This document shows, one piece after another, positions 27,435 through 37,653 of a stretch of DNA of 64,000 nt. A model generated the notes under the pieces. The model had not been told where the DNA came from, made no database searches, and saw only the letters and a program-made list of their open reading frames with translations. The stretch is from contig NZ_FO082820.1 in assembly GCF_000967425.1 (NCBI RefSeq), forward strand, positions 4,147,501-4,211,500. Reading direction: 5' to 3'. Positions within the stretch are counted from its first letter, which is position 1. Every line of letters begins with the position of its first letter. This DNA comes from Pseudorhizobium banfieldiae (GTDB lineage Bacteria; Pseudomonadota; Alphaproteobacteria; Rhizobiales; Rhizobiaceae). The translations under genes and the position numbers were made by a program.

Positions 27435-28427
27435 ATGTTTGCTACCCTTCTTCCCTACGCACTTTCGTCACGCCGCTCCTTTGATTCTCTCAGCGAAGAA
27501 GAAATCCTCGCCCTGGCAATCGGTGCGGAGGAGGAGGATGCCCGCATCTACAAGGCCTATGCCGACAACCTTCGTGAGCGATATCCGGCCTCCGCGAAGG
27601 TGTTCGAGGACATGGCCGACGTGGAGCAGACCCACAAGAACATGCTGATCGAGATGTTCCGCTCCCGTTTCGGCGAAGACATCCCGCTCATCCGCCGCGA
27701 ACACGTTCGCGGCTTCTATGCCCGGCGGCCTGACTGGCTCGTTCGCAACCTGGCGCTCGAGACAATCCGCGATCAGGCGCGTGCAATGGAGAAGCAGGCC
27801 TTTCGCTTCTACACCGAAGCGGCAAAGCGGGTGAGCGATGCCTCGACACGACGGCTTCTCGGTGACCTTGCGCTCGCGGAACAGGGCCATGAGGAAATTG
27901 CCCAGGCTCTTACGGAAAAGCATGTCGGCGAGGGGGAGCGGGAAGAGGAAGACGCGACCGCGCATCGCCAGTTCATCCTGACCTATGTTCAGCCGGGACT
28001 GGCAGGACTGATGGACGGATCGGTCTCCACGCTGGCGCCGATCTTCGCCGCCGCCTTCGCCACGCAGGACACCTGGTCGACCTTCCTCATCGGCCTTTCG
28101 GCTTCGGTCGGTGCCGGTATTTCCATGGGATTCACCGAAGCCGCCCATGACGACGGCAAGATTTCCGGACGCGGCTCACCCGTGAAGCGGGGCCTCGCTT
28201 CGGGCATCATGACCGCGATTGGGGGTCTCGGACATGCGCTGCCCTACCTGATCCCGCATTTCTGGACTGCAACCATTCTCGCCGGCATTGTCGTCTTCGT
28301 GGAGCTTTGGGCAATTGCCTTCATCCAGAACCGTTACATGGAAACGCCCTTCATGCGGGCGGTGATGCAGGTGGTGCTCGGAGGATCGCTAGTGCTGGCG
28401 GCCGGCATCATCATCGGACATGGATAG
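27435..28427 (+). CDS. mbfA: MbfA, membrane-bound ferritin-like iron exporter
   Basis: 330 residues. The N-terminal half is a ferritin-like (erythrin) domain with di-iron ligands in AEEEDARIYKAYADNL, DMADVEQTHKNML and LALAEQGHEEIAQAL. The C-terminal half is a VIT1-type membrane part (QPGLAGLMDGSVSTLAP, then about four to five helices ending GGSLVLAAGIIIG). In Agrobacterium and Bradyrhizobium MbfA exports iron, protects from H2O2 and is repressed by Irr under low iron. The Irr-type palindrome directly before the start fits that regulation. It is monocistronic and followed by a terminator. Confidence 0.95.
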   Translation: MFATLLPYALSSRRSFDSLSEEEILALAIGAEEEDARIYKAYADNLRERYPASAKVFEDMADVEQTHKNMLIEMFRSRFGEDIPLIRREHVRGFYARRPDWLVRNLALETIRDQARAMEKQAFRFYTEAAKRVSDASTRRLLGDLALAEQGHEEIAQALTEKHVGEGEREEEDATAHRQFILTYVQPGLAGLMDGSVSTLAPIFAAAFATQDTWSTFLIGLSASVGAGISMGFTEAAHDDGKISGRGSPVKRGLASGIMTAIGGLGHALPYLIPHFWTATILAGIVVFVELWAIAFIQNRYMETPFMRAVMQVVLGGSLVLAAGIIIGHG

Positions 28428-28436
28428 CAAGCGGAC

Positions 28437-28465
28437 ACAAAAAAAGCGGGCCTAGCCCGCTTTTC
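28437..28465. terminator. Bidirectional Rho-independent terminator
   Basis: Stem AGCGGGC/GCCCGCT with a three-base loop, flanked by eight As on the left and TTTT on the right. It can serve mbfA (plus) and the peptidase gene ending at 28485 (minus). Confidence 0.85.
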
Positions 28466-28484
28466 TGTCGGATGAGGACCGGGT

Positions 28485-29099
28485 TCAGCGCAGGGCGCCG
28501 ACGACGACGTCGCTGCCGTTCTCGATGCTGACCCAGCGGCCGGTGCTGAAGGATGCCTGCCGCTTCAGGTAGGTGTAGGAGGTCTCGTTCCAGAGCTTCA
28601 CGTCCGGATCAAGGTTGTCGAGGATGAAGTCGCCCTGCGCGGTGCGGACCGTCAGGACGGCATGTCCTTCGCCATCCGGCTTGCGGACGACGGTGATGAG
28701 AAGGTCCGAAAGCGAGAAGCCCTTGGCGGCGAGCTCACGCCGCTTCAGCAGCGCATAATCCTCGCAGTCACCGACGTCCTTCGGATAGACCCAAACTTCT
28801 TCGCGACCGTAGATATCCCTGTCCGTCATCGCCTTGATCCGCGAATTGACCGACTGGTTGATGTTCTTGACGATCGCCCACCCATTGGGGGTCAGCTTTG
28901 GAGCCGGGCTGGAAGCGAGCCGCGTGTTGCATTCGCCAGGGTTCTGGCGGCAGAACTCATAATGCCCGATCGGCTGGGACGTCACGTCCCCTGTCACCAT
29001 ATGCGCCTGAGAGCGCGGCGCCGGCACCGCGGCTGACGTCGGCGCAAGTATAGATGCGAGGATCACAGCAATCAGCTGTGCCTTCAAGGCAATTCTCAT
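28485..29099 (-). CDS. Transglutaminase-like cysteine peptidase (BTLCP/LapG-like), exported
   Basis: 204 residues with a signal peptide (MRIALKAQLIAVILASILA, cleavage after about residue 24). The papain-like triad is visible: Cys in VGDCEDYALLKRREL, His in GHAVLTVRT, and Asp in FILDNLDPD. The family includes LapG, which cleaves a surface adhesin under c-di-GMP control; no LapD or adhesin gene is adjacent, so the substrate here is open. An AT-rich 130-bp leader holds an inverted repeat CTTAAC/GTTAAG (29118-29134). Confidence 0.88.
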   Translation of the reverse strand: MRIALKAQLIAVILASILAPTSAAVPAPRSQAHMVTGDVTSQPIGHYEFCRQNPGECNTRLASSPAPKLTPNGWAIVKNINQSVNSRIKAMTDRDIYGREEVWVYPKDVGDCEDYALLKRRELAAKGFSLSDLLITVVRKPDGEGHAVLTVRTAQGDFILDNLDPDVKLWNETSYTYLKRQASFSTGRWVSIENGSDVVVGALR

Positions 29100-29230
29100 G
29101 GACCCGTCCCTTCAAGTCTTAACAAAACGTTAAGTCGGGGCGGGTCGGACTGTCAATCGATCAACTTTTAGGGATTCATTCTCATAGTGATTATGGTTAA
29201 GGGTGATGCATTTGAGTATCAGCTTAATTA

Positions 29231-30040
29231 TTAATCACAATTTATGAGGGTCGCGAGTGCCGAGCGCAGTTTGTCGAGGTCCTGCGGGCGGGACAGGCGG
29301 TGGTCGCCGTCGCGGATCAGCGTCAGGACAACGTCGTCTGCGGGAAGGTGCTCCATCAGCGTCAGGGCATGCTTGTAAGGCACGTCCGGATCCGCCATTC
29401 CCTGCAGGATATGCACCGGGCAGCCGGTCTCGATGATTCCCGTCAGGACCTGATTCGCTCGCCCGTCCTCGAGCAGGGCGCGGGTGTAGATGTTCGGTTC
29501 CGGGCTGTATTCCGAAGGCTCCTCGAAGTAGCCGGTGTCTTCCAGTGCCTGGCGCTGATCCTCGGTCAGGTGGGGCTCGATGAGTTCAGACGTGAAATCG
29601 GGAGCCGGAGCGATGAGGGCGAGGCCGTCAAGCGCGGGGCTGCCGCGGCGGCGCAACTCGCGTGCCAAGAGTAGCGCGATCCATCCTCCCATGGACGAGC
29701 CGACGAGGACAACCCGCGTGGGCTTCAAAGCGTCGAGCACGGCAAGCGCCTCCTCCAGCCAGCGGGAAATCGTGCCGTCACGAAACTCGCCGCCCGACGC
29801 TCCATGGCCGGAGTAATCGAAGCGGATCGCTTCAGAGCCGCATTCCGCCGCCAAAGCGTCCATCTCGATCGCCTTGGTGCCGCTCATGTCCGAGCGGTAG
29901 CCACCGAGCCACACGAGTGCGGGTACCTCGGGCCTGGTCTCCGCCGGGCGATGAAGGATCGCAATGTCCCGCGTCGAACCGGGAGGACCGACAAGGACGG
30001 ACTTGGACTGCGGCGGCTTGATCTCGTAAGCTTCTGGCAT
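29231..30040 (-). CDS. α/β-hydrolase, serine-hydrolase type
   Basis: 269 residues. The nucleophile elbow is GSSMGG (around 113-118), the oxyanion-side motif is WLGGYRSDMSGTKA, the acid residue is likely Asp in MADPDVPY and the His is in IRDGDHRLSRPQD. The FDYSGHGASGG strand is typical of the hydrolase family that includes palmitoyl-protein-thioesterase ABHD10-like enzymes. AAGGAAG precedes the ATG. It is divergent from infC. Substrate unknown. Confidence 0.85.
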   Translation of the reverse strand: MPEAYEIKPPQSKSVLVGPPGSTRDIAILHRPAETRPEVPALVWLGGYRSDMSGTKAIEMDALAAECGSEAIRFDYSGHGASGGEFRDGTISRWLEEALAVLDALKPTRVVLVGSSMGGWIALLLARELRRRGSPALDGLALIAPAPDFTSELIEPHLTEDQRQALEDTGYFEEPSEYSPEPNIYTRALLEDGRANQVLTGIIETGCPVHILQGMADPDVPYKHALTLMEHLPADDVVLTLIRDGDHRLSRPQDLDKLRSALATLINCD

Positions 30041-30216
30041 GGGACTTCCTTATGTGTTGGCGCTTTATAAACCTGATTCCCGTCCCGCGGGCAGCGGGTG
30101 ATTTTTTCGAAAAGCTATGCTATTGACTTCGCCGTCGTGATCACGACATTGCCGACGATTCCGCGATTTCAGCGGATTTGCGGCGTTCTAGGGAAACAGC
30201 CAAGGAGAATACGACC

Positions 30217-30753
30217 ATTCGCAGACCGTTCAAAGCCGATGCCCCCGTCAAGGAAGGGCCGCGCTCAAACCGGGAAATCCGGGTTCCTAGGGTTCAGCTT
30301 ATCGACGCCGATGGAAACAACCTCGGCCCCGTTGCGACAGACGAAGCGTTGAGGATGGCGGAAGACGCCGGCCTGGACCTTGTCGAGATCTCTCCGAACA
30401 ATGATCCGCCGGTATGCAAGATCCTCGATCTGGGCAAGCTGAAATACGCCAACCAGAAGAAGGCTGCAGAAGCGCGCAAGAAGCAGAAGATCGTCGAGAT
30501 CAAGGAAATCAAGATGCGCCCGAACATCGACACCCATGACTATGAGGTGAAGATGAAGGCGATCAACCGTTTCTTCGAGGATGGCGACAAGGTCCGTGTG
30601 ACGCTGCGCTTCCGTGGCCGCGAGATGGCGCACCAGGAACTTGGTCTCAAGCTCCTGCAGCAGGTCAAGGAAGACACGGCGGAAATCGCCAAGGTCGAGG
30701 CCGAGCCGAAGCTCGAAGGTCGCCAGATGATGATGGTGCTGGCGCCGCGTTGA
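30217..30753 (+). CDS. infC: Translation initiation factor IF-3, ATT start
   Basis: 178 residues from an ATT codon at 30217, which sits nine bases after AAGGAG. The protein begins (M)[20 protein letters not shown], then follows the N-domain [15 protein letters not shown], the linker with [10 protein letters not shown] and the C-domain [19 protein letters not shown] starts are the known basis of IF-3 autoregulation, because IF-3 rejects non-canonical starts. The ATG 13 codons upstream has no ribosome site and lies in the leader. Downstream come rpmI-rplT, as in most bacteria, but with a 200-bp gap and its own promoter. Confidence 0.95.
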   Translation: MRRPFKADAPVKEGPRSNREIRVPRVQLIDADGNNLGPVATDEALRMAEDAGLDLVEISPNNDPPVCKILDLGKLKYANQKKAAEARKKQKIVEIKEIKMRPNIDTHDYEVKMKAINRFFEDGDKVRVTLRFRGREMAHQELGLKLLQQVKEDTAEIAKVEAEPKLEGRQMMMVLAPR

Positions 30754-30824
30754 GCGCCGGTCCCCACGCCGGGGAGCCTTAGCAGAGGGCTTGAATCCGG
30801 CGGCAAAACCTTTCGCCAATGCCG

Positions 30825-30853
30825 TTGCGCTTTTTCCCGACTGCGGGTATAAG
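30825..30853 (+). promoter_or_regulatory. Sigma-70 promoter candidate for rpmI-rplT
   Basis: TTGCGC, 17 bp, TATAAG, about 100 bp before rpmI, leaving a leader long enough for L20 autoregulation. Confidence 0.5.
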
Positions 30854-30952
30854 CGCGCGTCCGAACGGTCCGGCAGGGCATGCCGAGGCCGTTCTTAATA
30901 TGCTTGAAGCTGGCCTCGTCAGCTGGCTTCACAAGAAGAATGGAGTAGCAAA

Positions 30953-31156
30953 ATGCCCAAGATGAAGACGAAATCCTCCGCCAAGAAGCGGTTCAAGATC
31001 ACGGCTTCCGGCAAGGTCCTCGCGGCCGCTGCTGGTAAGCGCCACGGAATGATCAAGCGGTCCAACAAGTTCATCCGCGATGCACGCGGCACGATGGTCC
31101 TTGCCGAACCAGATGGCAAGAAGGTCGTCAAGAACTACCTGCCGAACGGTCTCTGA
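30953..31156 (+). CDS. rpmI: 50S ribosomal protein L35
   Basis: 67 residues beginning [14 protein letters not shown] after the Met, the universal L35 start, with the conserved [19 protein letters not shown] core. It is in operon with rplT 39 bases downstream. The ribosome site is GGAG, followed by TAGCAAA. Confidence 0.98.
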   Translation: MPKMKTKSSAKKRFKITASGKVLAAAAGKRHGMIKRSNKFIRDARGTMVLAEPDGKKVVKNYLPNGL

Positions 31157-31195
31157 GACCCTTTCGCTATTTGGATCATTTAAGGAGATCATGAC

Positions 31196-31600
31196 ATGGC
31201 ACGCGTAAAACGTGGCGTAACGTCCCGCGCCAAGCACACCAAGACCCTCAAGGCCGCCAAGGGCTTCTACGGCCGCCGCAAGAACACCATCCGCGCCGCA
31301 AAGGCCGCGGTCGACCGTTCGCGCCAGTATGCCACCCGCGACCGTCGGGTTAAGAAGCGCAACTTCCGCGCCCTGTGGATCCAGCGTATCAACGCAGCCG
31401 TCCGCGAATCCGGCCTCACCTACGGCCGCTTCATCGACGGCCTGAACAAGGCCGGCATCGAAGTCGACCGCAAGGTCCTGTCCGACATGGCGATCCATGA
31501 GCCGGCTGCCTTCGGTGCCCTCGTCGAGGCTTCCAAGAAGGCTCTCGAGTACCTCAAGGATGCAGGCACGGCCAACGAGTTTGAAAGCGCGGTTCGTTAA
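31196..31600 (+). CDS. rplT: 50S ribosomal protein L20
   Basis: 134 residues beginning [20 protein letters not shown], followed by the invariant [20 protein letters not shown] block. L20 is a primary 23S rRNA binder and in many bacteria represses its own operon. It is preceded by AAGGAG and followed by a strong terminator. Confidence 0.98.
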   Translation: MARVKRGVTSRAKHTKTLKAAKGFYGRRKNTIRAAKAAVDRSRQYATRDRRVKKRNFRALWIQRINAAVRESGLTYGRFIDGLNKAGIEVDRKVLSDMAIHEPAAFGALVEASKKALEYLKDAGTANEFESAVR

Positions 31601-31640
31601 CCAGCGCTTCCCAGGCTCTTTAGCTTCATAGTTTTTGGGA

Positions 31641-31678
31641 AACCCGCGCTGGTTTGGGCTGGCGCGGGTTTTTCTTTT
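31641..31678 (+). terminator. Rho-independent terminator after rplT
   Basis: Stem AACCCGCGC/GCGCGGGTT (31641-31649 with 31662-31670), then TTTCTTTT. pheS lies 54 bases downstream, so this may also serve as a leader attenuator. Confidence 0.85.
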
Positions 31679-31731
31679 GCCCGTCACGACGCGACGTTAA
31701 CAACGACGCCGAGCATCACACGGAAGAAACC

Positions 31732-32814
31732 ATGTCCGATCTGGAAAACCTGAAAACATCGCTCCTGGCGGAGATCACCGCAGCCGGCGACGAGGCGGCG
31801 ATCGAGGCCGTTCGTGTCAATGCGCTGGGCAAGAAGGGGTCGGTCTCCGAACTGCTGAAGACGCTGGGCGCCATGAGCGCCGAAGAGCGCCAGACGCGCG
31901 GGGCCGCGATCAACGCGCTGAAGAACGAGATCACCGAAGCGATCAATGCGCGCAAGACGGTGCTGAAGGATGCGGCGATCGAGGCGCGGCTGAAGGCGGA
32001 GACCGTGGATGTCTCGCTGCCGGTGCGGTCCTCGCCGGCCGAGCGCGGTCGCATCCACCCGATCAGCCAGATCGTCGACGAGATCACCGCCGTCTTCGCC
32101 GACATGGGCTTCTCGATTGCCGAAGGGCCAGATATCGAGACAGACTACTACAACTTCACGGCGCTGAATTTCCCGGAAGGCCATCCGGCCCGCGAGATGC
32201 ACGACACCTTCTTCTTCCATGCGGACGAGAAGGGCGAGCGCAAGGTGCTGCGCACCCACACGTCGCCGGTACAGGTGCGGACCATGGAAGCGCAGAAGCC
32301 GCCGATCCGCATTGTCATTCCTGGCAAGACTTACCGGCAAGACTCGGACGCAACCCATTCCCCGATGTTCCACCAGGTCGAGGGGCTGGTCGTCGACAAA
32401 AAGAGCCATGTCGGTCACATGCGCTGGATCCTCGAAGAGTTCTGCAAGGCCTTCTTCGAGGTCGACAGCGTGACGATGCGCTTCCGCCCGTCCTTCTTCC
32501 CGTTCACCGAACCGAGCTTCGAGGTCGACATCCAGTGCGACCGCTCCGGCCCTATCGTGAAGTTCGGCGAGGGTTCCGACTGGATGGAAATCCTCGGCTG
32601 CGGCATGGTCCACCCGAACGTGCTGCGCGCCGGCGGACTTGATCCCGACGAGTACCAGGGATTTGCCTGGGGCATGGGGCTCGATCGCATCGCCATGCTG
32701 AAATACGGCATGCCGGACCTGCGCGACTTCTTCAACGCCGACGTCCGCTGGATGAACCACTACGGCTTCCGCCCGCTCGACATGCCGACGCTGTTCGGCG
32801 GCCTGAGCGCTTGA
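31732..32814 (+). CDS. pheS: Phenylalanyl-tRNA synthetase α subunit
   Basis: 360 residues. The N-terminal coiled coil is followed by the class II core: [35 protein letters not shown], motif 2 [20 protein letters not shown], and motif 3 [17 protein letters not shown]. It charges tRNA-Phe as an α2β2 complex with the next gene. The ATG at 31732 follows GGAAGAAACC; the in-frame extension upstream covers the rplT terminator and is not coding. Confidence 0.98.
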   Translation: MSDLENLKTSLLAEITAAGDEAAIEAVRVNALGKKGSVSELLKTLGAMSAEERQTRGAAINALKNEITEAINARKTVLKDAAIEARLKAETVDVSLPVRSSPAERGRIHPISQIVDEITAVFADMGFSIAEGPDIETDYYNFTALNFPEGHPAREMHDTFFFHADEKGERKVLRTHTSPVQVRTMEAQKPPIRIVIPGKTYRQDSDATHSPMFHQVEGLVVDKKSHVGHMRWILEEFCKAFFEVDSVTMRFRPSFFPFTEPSFEVDIQCDRSGPIVKFGEGSDWMEILGCGMVHPNVLRAGGLDPDEYQGFAWGMGLDRIAMLKYGMPDLRDFFNADVRWMNHYGFRPLDMPTLFGGLSA

Positions 32815-32830
32815 AGGGAGGGACAGACAC

Positions 32831-35254
32831 ATGAAATTCACACTCTCCTGGCTCAAGGATCACCTTGAGACCAACGCCACCCTCGACGAGATCTGCGAGC
32901 GCCTGACCGCGATCGGCCTCGAGGTCGAGGACGTCGACGACAAGGCTGCCTACAAGCCCTTCGTGATTGCCAAGGTCCTCTCTGCCGAGAAACACCCGTC
33001 GGCCGACCGGCTGAAGGTGCTGATGGTCGATGCCGGCGACGGCAAGCCGGTGCAGGTCGTCTGTGGCGCACCAAACGCGCGGGCAGGCCTGGTCGGTGCC
33101 CTGGCCCGGCCCGGCAGCTATGTCCCCGGCATCGACGTGACGCTGTCGGTAGGCAATATCCGCGGGGTCGAAAGCCACGGCATGATGTGTTCCGAGAAGG
33201 AGCTCGACATGTCGGACAACCACGAGGGCATCATCGACCTGCCGGTGGATGCGCCCGTGGGAAGTCCGTTTGCGAGCTATGCCGGCCTCGATGATCCGGT
33301 CGTCGAGATCAACCTGACACCGAACCGCCCGGATTGCACGTCGATCTACGGCATTGCCCGCGATCTGGCAGCCTCCGGCCTAGGCACCCTGAAGCAGCAC
33401 GCCAAGCCGGCCTTCAAGACGGAGGGCGAGACTTCCGTCGACCTGAAGATCATCCTCGACGATGAGCGTCTCTGCCCGGGCTTCGGCCTGCGGCTCGTGC
33501 GCGGTGTGAAAAACGGCCCGAGCCCGGTCTGGATGCAGCAGCGGCTGAAGGCGATCGGCCTTCGCCCGATCAACGCTTTGGTCGATATCACCAACTACAT
33601 GACTTTCGACCAGGGCCGCCCGATGCACGTCTTCGACGCAGCCAAGGTCAAGGGCGGGCTGACCGTCCGCCGCGCGCTCCAGGGCGAGACGGTCCTTGCA
33701 CTCGACCAGCGGGAATACACGCTGACGCCGAACAATGTGGTGATCGCTGACGAGAACGGCGTCGAGTCGATCGGCGGCGTGATGGGCGGCGAGCATTCCG
33801 GCTGCGACGAGAACACGACTAACGTGCTGATCGAATCGGCGCTCTGGGACCCGATCAATATCGCCAAGACCGGCCGCTCGCTCGGCATCATTACCGATGC
33901 GCGCTACCGCTTCGAGCGCGGCGTCGATCCGGAATACATGGTGCCGGGGCTGGAGCGCACGACCGAACTGGTCCTGCAGCTCTGCGGCGGTACGGCGGCC
34001 GAGGCCAAGGTCGTGGGTTACAAAGGGTACCAACCGAAGGTGATCGACTTCCCGACTTCGGAGGTCAAGCGCCTGACGGGTCTCGACGTCTCGTCGGAGG
34101 AAAGCCGGGAAATCCTCGCGCGACTGGGTTTCGGCGTGAAGGGCGAAGGCAGCCGCCTGTCGGTCACCGTGCCCTCCTGGCGCCCGGACATCGACGGCAA
34201 GGCCGACCTCGTGGAAGAGGTGATGCGCATCCATGGCGTCGACCAGATCCTGCCCGAGCCGATCGACAATCTCGGTTCGGTCAACGGTCGAATCCTGACC
34301 ACGCTGCAGGTCCGCAGCCGCACGGCCCGCCGGGCCCTGGCTGCGCGCGGTATGCTGGAGGCGGTTACGTGGTCCTTCATTTCGGAAGAGCACGCGAGGC
34401 TTTTCGGCGGTGGTGCGGCGAGCCTCAAGCTTGCCAACCCGATTGCCTCGGACATGTCGGACATGCGGCCATCGCTGTTGCCCGGCCTGCTGACGGCCGC
34501 ACAGCGCAATGCCGACAAGGGCTATGGCGACGTGGCGATCTTCGAGGTGTCCGGTACCTACGAGAGCGATGCGCCCGAAGGTCAGCGCCGCGTCGCCGGC
34601 GGCGTGCGTCGCGGTACGGCGTCGATCAACGGCGCCGGTCGCCTCTGGTCGAACGCGACGAAGGGCGGCGGCAAGCCGGTCGATGTCTTCGACGCCAAGG
34701 CCGATGCGCTCGCCGTACTGGAAGCCTGTGGCCTGCCGATGGGCAATGTCCAGGTCGAGAAGGGTGCGCCAGCCTGGTACCACCCCGGCCGTTCCGGAAC
34801 GATCAAGATGGGCCCGAAGGTGGTGCTCGGCCACTTCGGTGAGTTCCATCCCAAGACATTGGGAGCTCTCGATGTCTCCGGCGCGCTGTGCGGCTTCGAA
34901 GTCTATCTCGACGCCATGCCTGAACCGAAGAAGAAGGCGACCCGCACCAAGCCACCGCTGGAGCTGTCGCCCTTCCAGGTGGTGAAGCGCGACTTCGCCT
35001 TCGTGGTCGACAGCACTGTCGAGGCTGGTGCCATCATCAAGGCGGCCGCCAGCGCCGACCGCAAGCTGATCACCGGTGTCAACGTCTTCGATATCTTCGA
35101 AGGCGCCTCTCTCGGCGAGGGCCGCAAGTCCGTCGCCATCGAAGTGCTGATCCAGCCGGTCGAGCGGACGCTGACGGACGAGGACTTCGAGGCATTGACG
35201 GCCAAGATCGTCGGCAATGTCGAGAAGAGCACGGGCGGCACGCTACGGGCCTGA
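32831..35254 (+). CDS. pheT: Phenylalanyl-tRNA synthetase β subunit
   Basis: 807 residues, the full family length. It has an N-terminal tRNA-binding OB domain ([20 protein letters not shown]), a B3/B4 editing domain, B5 with the class II-like fold, and a C-terminal anticodon-binding FDX domain ([20 protein letters not shown], then [18 protein letters not shown]). It is separated from pheS by 16 bases with a GGGAGGGACAG ribosome site. Confidence 0.98.
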   Translation: MKFTLSWLKDHLETNATLDEICERLTAIGLEVEDVDDKAAYKPFVIAKVLSAEKHPSADRLKVLMVDAGDGKPVQVVCGAPNARAGLVGALARPGSYVPGIDVTLSVGNIRGVESHGMMCSEKELDMSDNHEGIIDLPVDAPVGSPFASYAGLDDPVVEINLTPNRPDCTSIYGIARDLAASGLGTLKQHAKPAFKTEGETSVDLKIILDDERLCPGFGLRLVRGVKNGPSPVWMQQRLKAIGLRPINALVDITNYMTFDQGRPMHVFDAAKVKGGLTVRRALQGETVLALDQREYTLTPNNVVIADENGVESIGGVMGGEHSGCDENTTNVLIESALWDPINIAKTGRSLGIITDARYRFERGVDPEYMVPGLERTTELVLQLCGGTAAEAKVVGYKGYQPKVIDFPTSEVKRLTGLDVSSEESREILARLGFGVKGEGSRLSVTVPSWRPDIDGKADLVEEVMRIHGVDQILPEPIDNLGSVNGRILTTLQVRSRTARRALAARGMLEAVTWSFISEEHARLFGGGAASLKLANPIASDMSDMRPSLLPGLLTAAQRNADKGYGDVAIFEVSGTYESDAPEGQRRVAGGVRRGTASINGAGRLWSNATKGGGKPVDVFDAKADALAVLEACGLPMGNVQVEKGAPAWYHPGRSGTIKMGPKVVLGHFGEFHPKTLGALDVSGALCGFEVYLDAMPEPKKKATRTKPPLELSPFQVVKRDFAFVVDSTVEAGAIIKAAASADRKLITGVNVFDIFEGASLGEGRKSVAIEVLIQPVERTLTDEDFEALTAKIVGNVEKSTGGTLRA

Positions 35255-35337
35255 CGCCCTGACCGGTATCGGGTGGTACCTTGCCATCTTGCGAGATAGC
35301 CTGTTCCTTCCGGGACTGGCTTTTTCATGAGGCAGGA

Positions 35338-35961
35338 ATGCGCAAGCCGAATTCGATGAAGGGGCTGGAGGATCTCGGGCGCGTCAGGCTGTCGAGGAAC
35401 TTCTTCTTCCGCGACTTCCTGTTTTCCGAGATCGCCGCCGTCCATGGCATAGCGAACCTGCCAGACGATCCGGATCTGGCGATCGAGTCAGGCAGGCGGC
35501 TCTGCGAAGACTTGCTGGAGCCGCTCCAGGCGACGTTCGGACGCCTTCACCTGCGATCCGGCTACCGTTCGGCGGCGGTCAACGAGTTCGGCAACAGACA
35601 TGGCCTCAACTGCTCGACCAACGCCGCCTCGGCGGCGGACCATATCTGGGACATGCGCGACGCGGAGGGATGCATGGGCGCGACCGCCTGCATCGTTGTG
35701 CCCTGGCTGATCGATCATTGCCATGAGGAGGGTGACTGGCGGAAGATGGCCTGGTGGATCCACGACCACCTGCCCTACGCCTCGCTCTGTTTCTTCCCGA
35801 AGCTGTGGGCCTTCAACATCCAGTGGCACGAGAGGCCCGCGCGACGGATCATGAGTTATGCCGAGCCCCGCGGTGTGCTGACGAAGCCGGGAATGGCCAA
35901 CCATGAAGGTGACCACTTGAGCTTCTATGAGAATTTTCCTGCCTGGAGGACCGCGGGTTAA
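35338..35961 (+). CDS. Uncharacterised protein with peptidase M15-like metal-site motif
   Basis: 207 residues, soluble. The stretch LHLRSGYRSAAVNEFGNRHG...ASAADHIWDM resembles the SGYRS...H...AxDI pattern of the M15 D-Ala-D-Ala peptidase fold (D/H metal ligands). The C-terminal half is rich in Trp, His and Tyr (MAWWIHDHLPYASLCFFPKLWAFNIQWHE), unlike standard M15 enzymes. A start 19 codons upstream is possible (35281). It ends one base before the convergent DUF3072 gene. An enzymatic role is only suggested. Confidence 0.65.
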   Translation: MRKPNSMKGLEDLGRVRLSRNFFFRDFLFSEIAAVHGIANLPDDPDLAIESGRRLCEDLLEPLQATFGRLHLRSGYRSAAVNEFGNRHGLNCSTNAASAADHIWDMRDAEGCMGATACIVVPWLIDHCHEEGDWRKMAWWIHDHLPYASLCFFPKLWAFNIQWHERPARRIMSYAEPRGVLTKPGMANHEGDHLSFYENFPAWRTAG

Positions 35962-35962
35962 G

Positions 35963-36187
35963 CTAAAGCTTGAGCTTCCCCTTCAGGGCATCGATGCGTT
36001 TCGATGCCTCCGCCTTGGTAAGATCATCCGCGAATGCGTCCGGCTCATGCGCCTGTTCGGTCAATGTTTTCAGGTAGGAGGTCTGGGCACCGGTCATAGG
36101 CTCGTCGCCCGTCACCCAGTCCTCGGGGTCCTTCTCCGTATTCGAGTTCGGATCCGCGTCCAGCTTGGGATTGTGTTGATCGACCAT
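35963..36187 (-). CDS. DUF3072 small protein
   Basis: 74 residues starting MVDQHNPKLDADPN. The C-terminal half has the DUF3072 signature: DWVTGDEPMTGAQTSYL, then a conserved EASKRIDAL helix. GAGAGGGTGAG precedes the ATG; a GTG-type extension of nine residues is possible but less supported. It has a near-perfect EcfG promoter 30 bp upstream. Function unknown; the domain is typical of small stress-associated proteins. Confidence 0.82.
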   Translation of the reverse strand: MVDQHNPKLDADPNSNTEKDPEDWVTGDEPMTGAQTSYLKTLTEQAHEPDAFADDLTKAEASKRIDALKGKLKL

Positions 36188-36216
36188 CTCACCCTCTCGG
36201 CTTGTGGTGTTCACCT

Positions 36217-36241
36217 AACGTTCTCTGCTGCGAACGGTTCC
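36217..36241 (-). promoter_or_regulatory. EcfG/RpoE2-type promoter
   Basis: On the minus strand GGAAC, 16 bp, CGTT, ending 30 bp before the DUF3072 start. With the site at 24734 it is the best match in the window. Confidence 0.7.
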
Positions 36242-36272
36242 GCTGAGGAGAGCGATCAACCCGAGGCTGCCG

Positions 36273-36497
36273 TCAGGCAGAGCCCCGTTGCGGCTTCTCG
36301 ATCTCTTCCTGGACCTCTTCCTTCAATCGCTCTCGCGCACTGCCGCCGGAAAGGTTTGCGCGAGCACGTCCGAGCGTTGCATCGTCTGCCTCGATCGGCC
36401 GGCTGCTGTCGTCCGGGATGCCCGCTCCGGATTGAGCTATCGTATCCTTCTGCGGCCTGTCGTTCATGCCGCCCGTGATCTTCTGGTCCTTGGTCAT
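36273..36497 (-). CDS. Small charged hypothetical protein
   Basis: 74 residues, strongly hydrophilic, starting [19 protein letters not shown], with a C-terminal Glu/Lys helix ([19 protein letters not shown]). AGGAGG eight bases before the ATG supports translation. It lies directly upstream of the DUF3072 gene on the same strand, but that gene has its own promoter. No family is recognised; the composition suggests a disordered stress protein. Confidence 0.65.
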   Translation of the reverse strand: MTKDQKITGGMNDRPQKDTIAQSGAGIPDDSSRPIEADDATLGRARANLSGGSARERLKEEVQEEIEKPQRGSA

Positions 36498-36663
36498 GAT
36501 GCACCTCCTGATGAGGTGTAGAACAAGCGGCGACGGCTTTTGTGCCAGCGCCGTCGTGCTGATCGTGCAGGGAGCATCTGCGCCGTCTCATCCCCTACGG
36601 CATCGTTGCAACCGCCCGTTTGCGCCCCTATGGTGCGCCGGTAAATCAAGCGAGGAGATGACG

Positions 36664-37650
36664 ATGTTGCGTTTCGGAATTCTGTCGACGGCAAAGATCG
36701 GTCGGGACATCGTCGTGTTGTCGCTGCAGGATGCGGAGAACTGCGTCGTCACCGCCGTCGCCAGTCGCGATCTCGGCAAGGCCCGGGAGATGGCCGCTCG
36801 GTTCTCGGTGCCGCACGCCTTCGGTTCCTACGAGGAGATGCTGGCTTCGGACGTGATCGACGCGGTCTATATCCCGCTACCAACGAGCCAGCATGTGGAA
36901 TGGTCTATCAAGGCCGCCGATGCCGGCAAGCACGTGCTGTGCGAAAAGCCCATTGCGCTCAAGGCCGACGATATCGATGCGCTGATCGCGGCGCGGGACC
37001 GCAACAGAGTGCTGATCGCCGAAGCCTTCATGGTGACCTATGCACCGGTCTGGCTGAAGGTTCGCGAGTTGATCGCCGAAGGAGCGATCGGCCGACTGCG
37101 TCACGTCCAGGGGGCTTTCACCTATTTTAATCGCGACGCCGGCAATATGCGCAATATCCCCGAGCTCGGCGGCGGTGCGTTACCCGATATCGGCGTCTAC
37201 CCCGCGATCACGACCCGCTTCGCCACCGGTCGCGAGCCTCTGCGGGTGCAGGCTGTCACGGAGCGGGATGCCGAGTTTGGCACGGACATCTATTCGAGCG
37301 TCAAGGCGGACTTCGGCGATTTCGAGATGAGCTTCTATGTGGCCACTCAGATGGCAAACCGGCAGGTCATGGTCTTCCACGGAACCGAGGGCTATATCGA
37401 AGTGAAGTCGCCCTTCAATGCCGAGCGCTGGGGTGCCGAGGAGATCGAACTTACCAACCAGAAGCACACCGAGTCACAGATCTTCCGCTTCCAGGACAGC
37501 CGTCAGTACCGGCGCCAGGCCGAGGCGTTTGCACGCGCCGTCGCTGGTGAGAAATCCGAGGTGGTGACGCTTGAGAATTCGGTGAAGAACCAGCGCTTCA
37601 TCGATGCAATCTATCGGGCCAGCAGCCATGACGGATGGGAAAAGGTCTAG
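36664..37650 (+). CDS. Gfo/Idh/MocA-family NAD(P)-dependent oxidoreductase
   Basis: 328 residues. Rossmann start [17 protein letters not shown] (the usual G-x-G-x-x-G is relaxed to G-I-L-S-T-A-K-I-G, as in a subset of the family), then the family hallmark [11 protein letters not shown] near 95-105, and the C-terminal GFO domain with [12 protein letters not shown]. Likely oxidises or reduces a sugar or cyclitol. The start at 36664 is six bases after AGGAG; the ATG two codons earlier is too close to it. It is convergent with the gtrA-like gene, four bases apart. Confidence 0.88.
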   Translation: MLRFGILSTAKIGRDIVVLSLQDAENCVVTAVASRDLGKAREMAARFSVPHAFGSYEEMLASDVIDAVYIPLPTSQHVEWSIKAADAGKHVLCEKPIALKADDIDALIAARDRNRVLIAEAFMVTYAPVWLKVRELIAEGAIGRLRHVQGAFTYFNRDAGNMRNIPELGGGALPDIGVYPAITTRFATGREPLRVQAVTERDAEFGTDIYSSVKADFGDFEMSFYVATQMANRQVMVFHGTEGYIEVKSPFNAERWGAEEIELTNQKHTESQIFRFQDSRQYRRQAEAFARAVAGEKSEVVTLENSVKNQRFIDAIYRASSHDGWEKV

Positions 37651-37653
37651 ACG

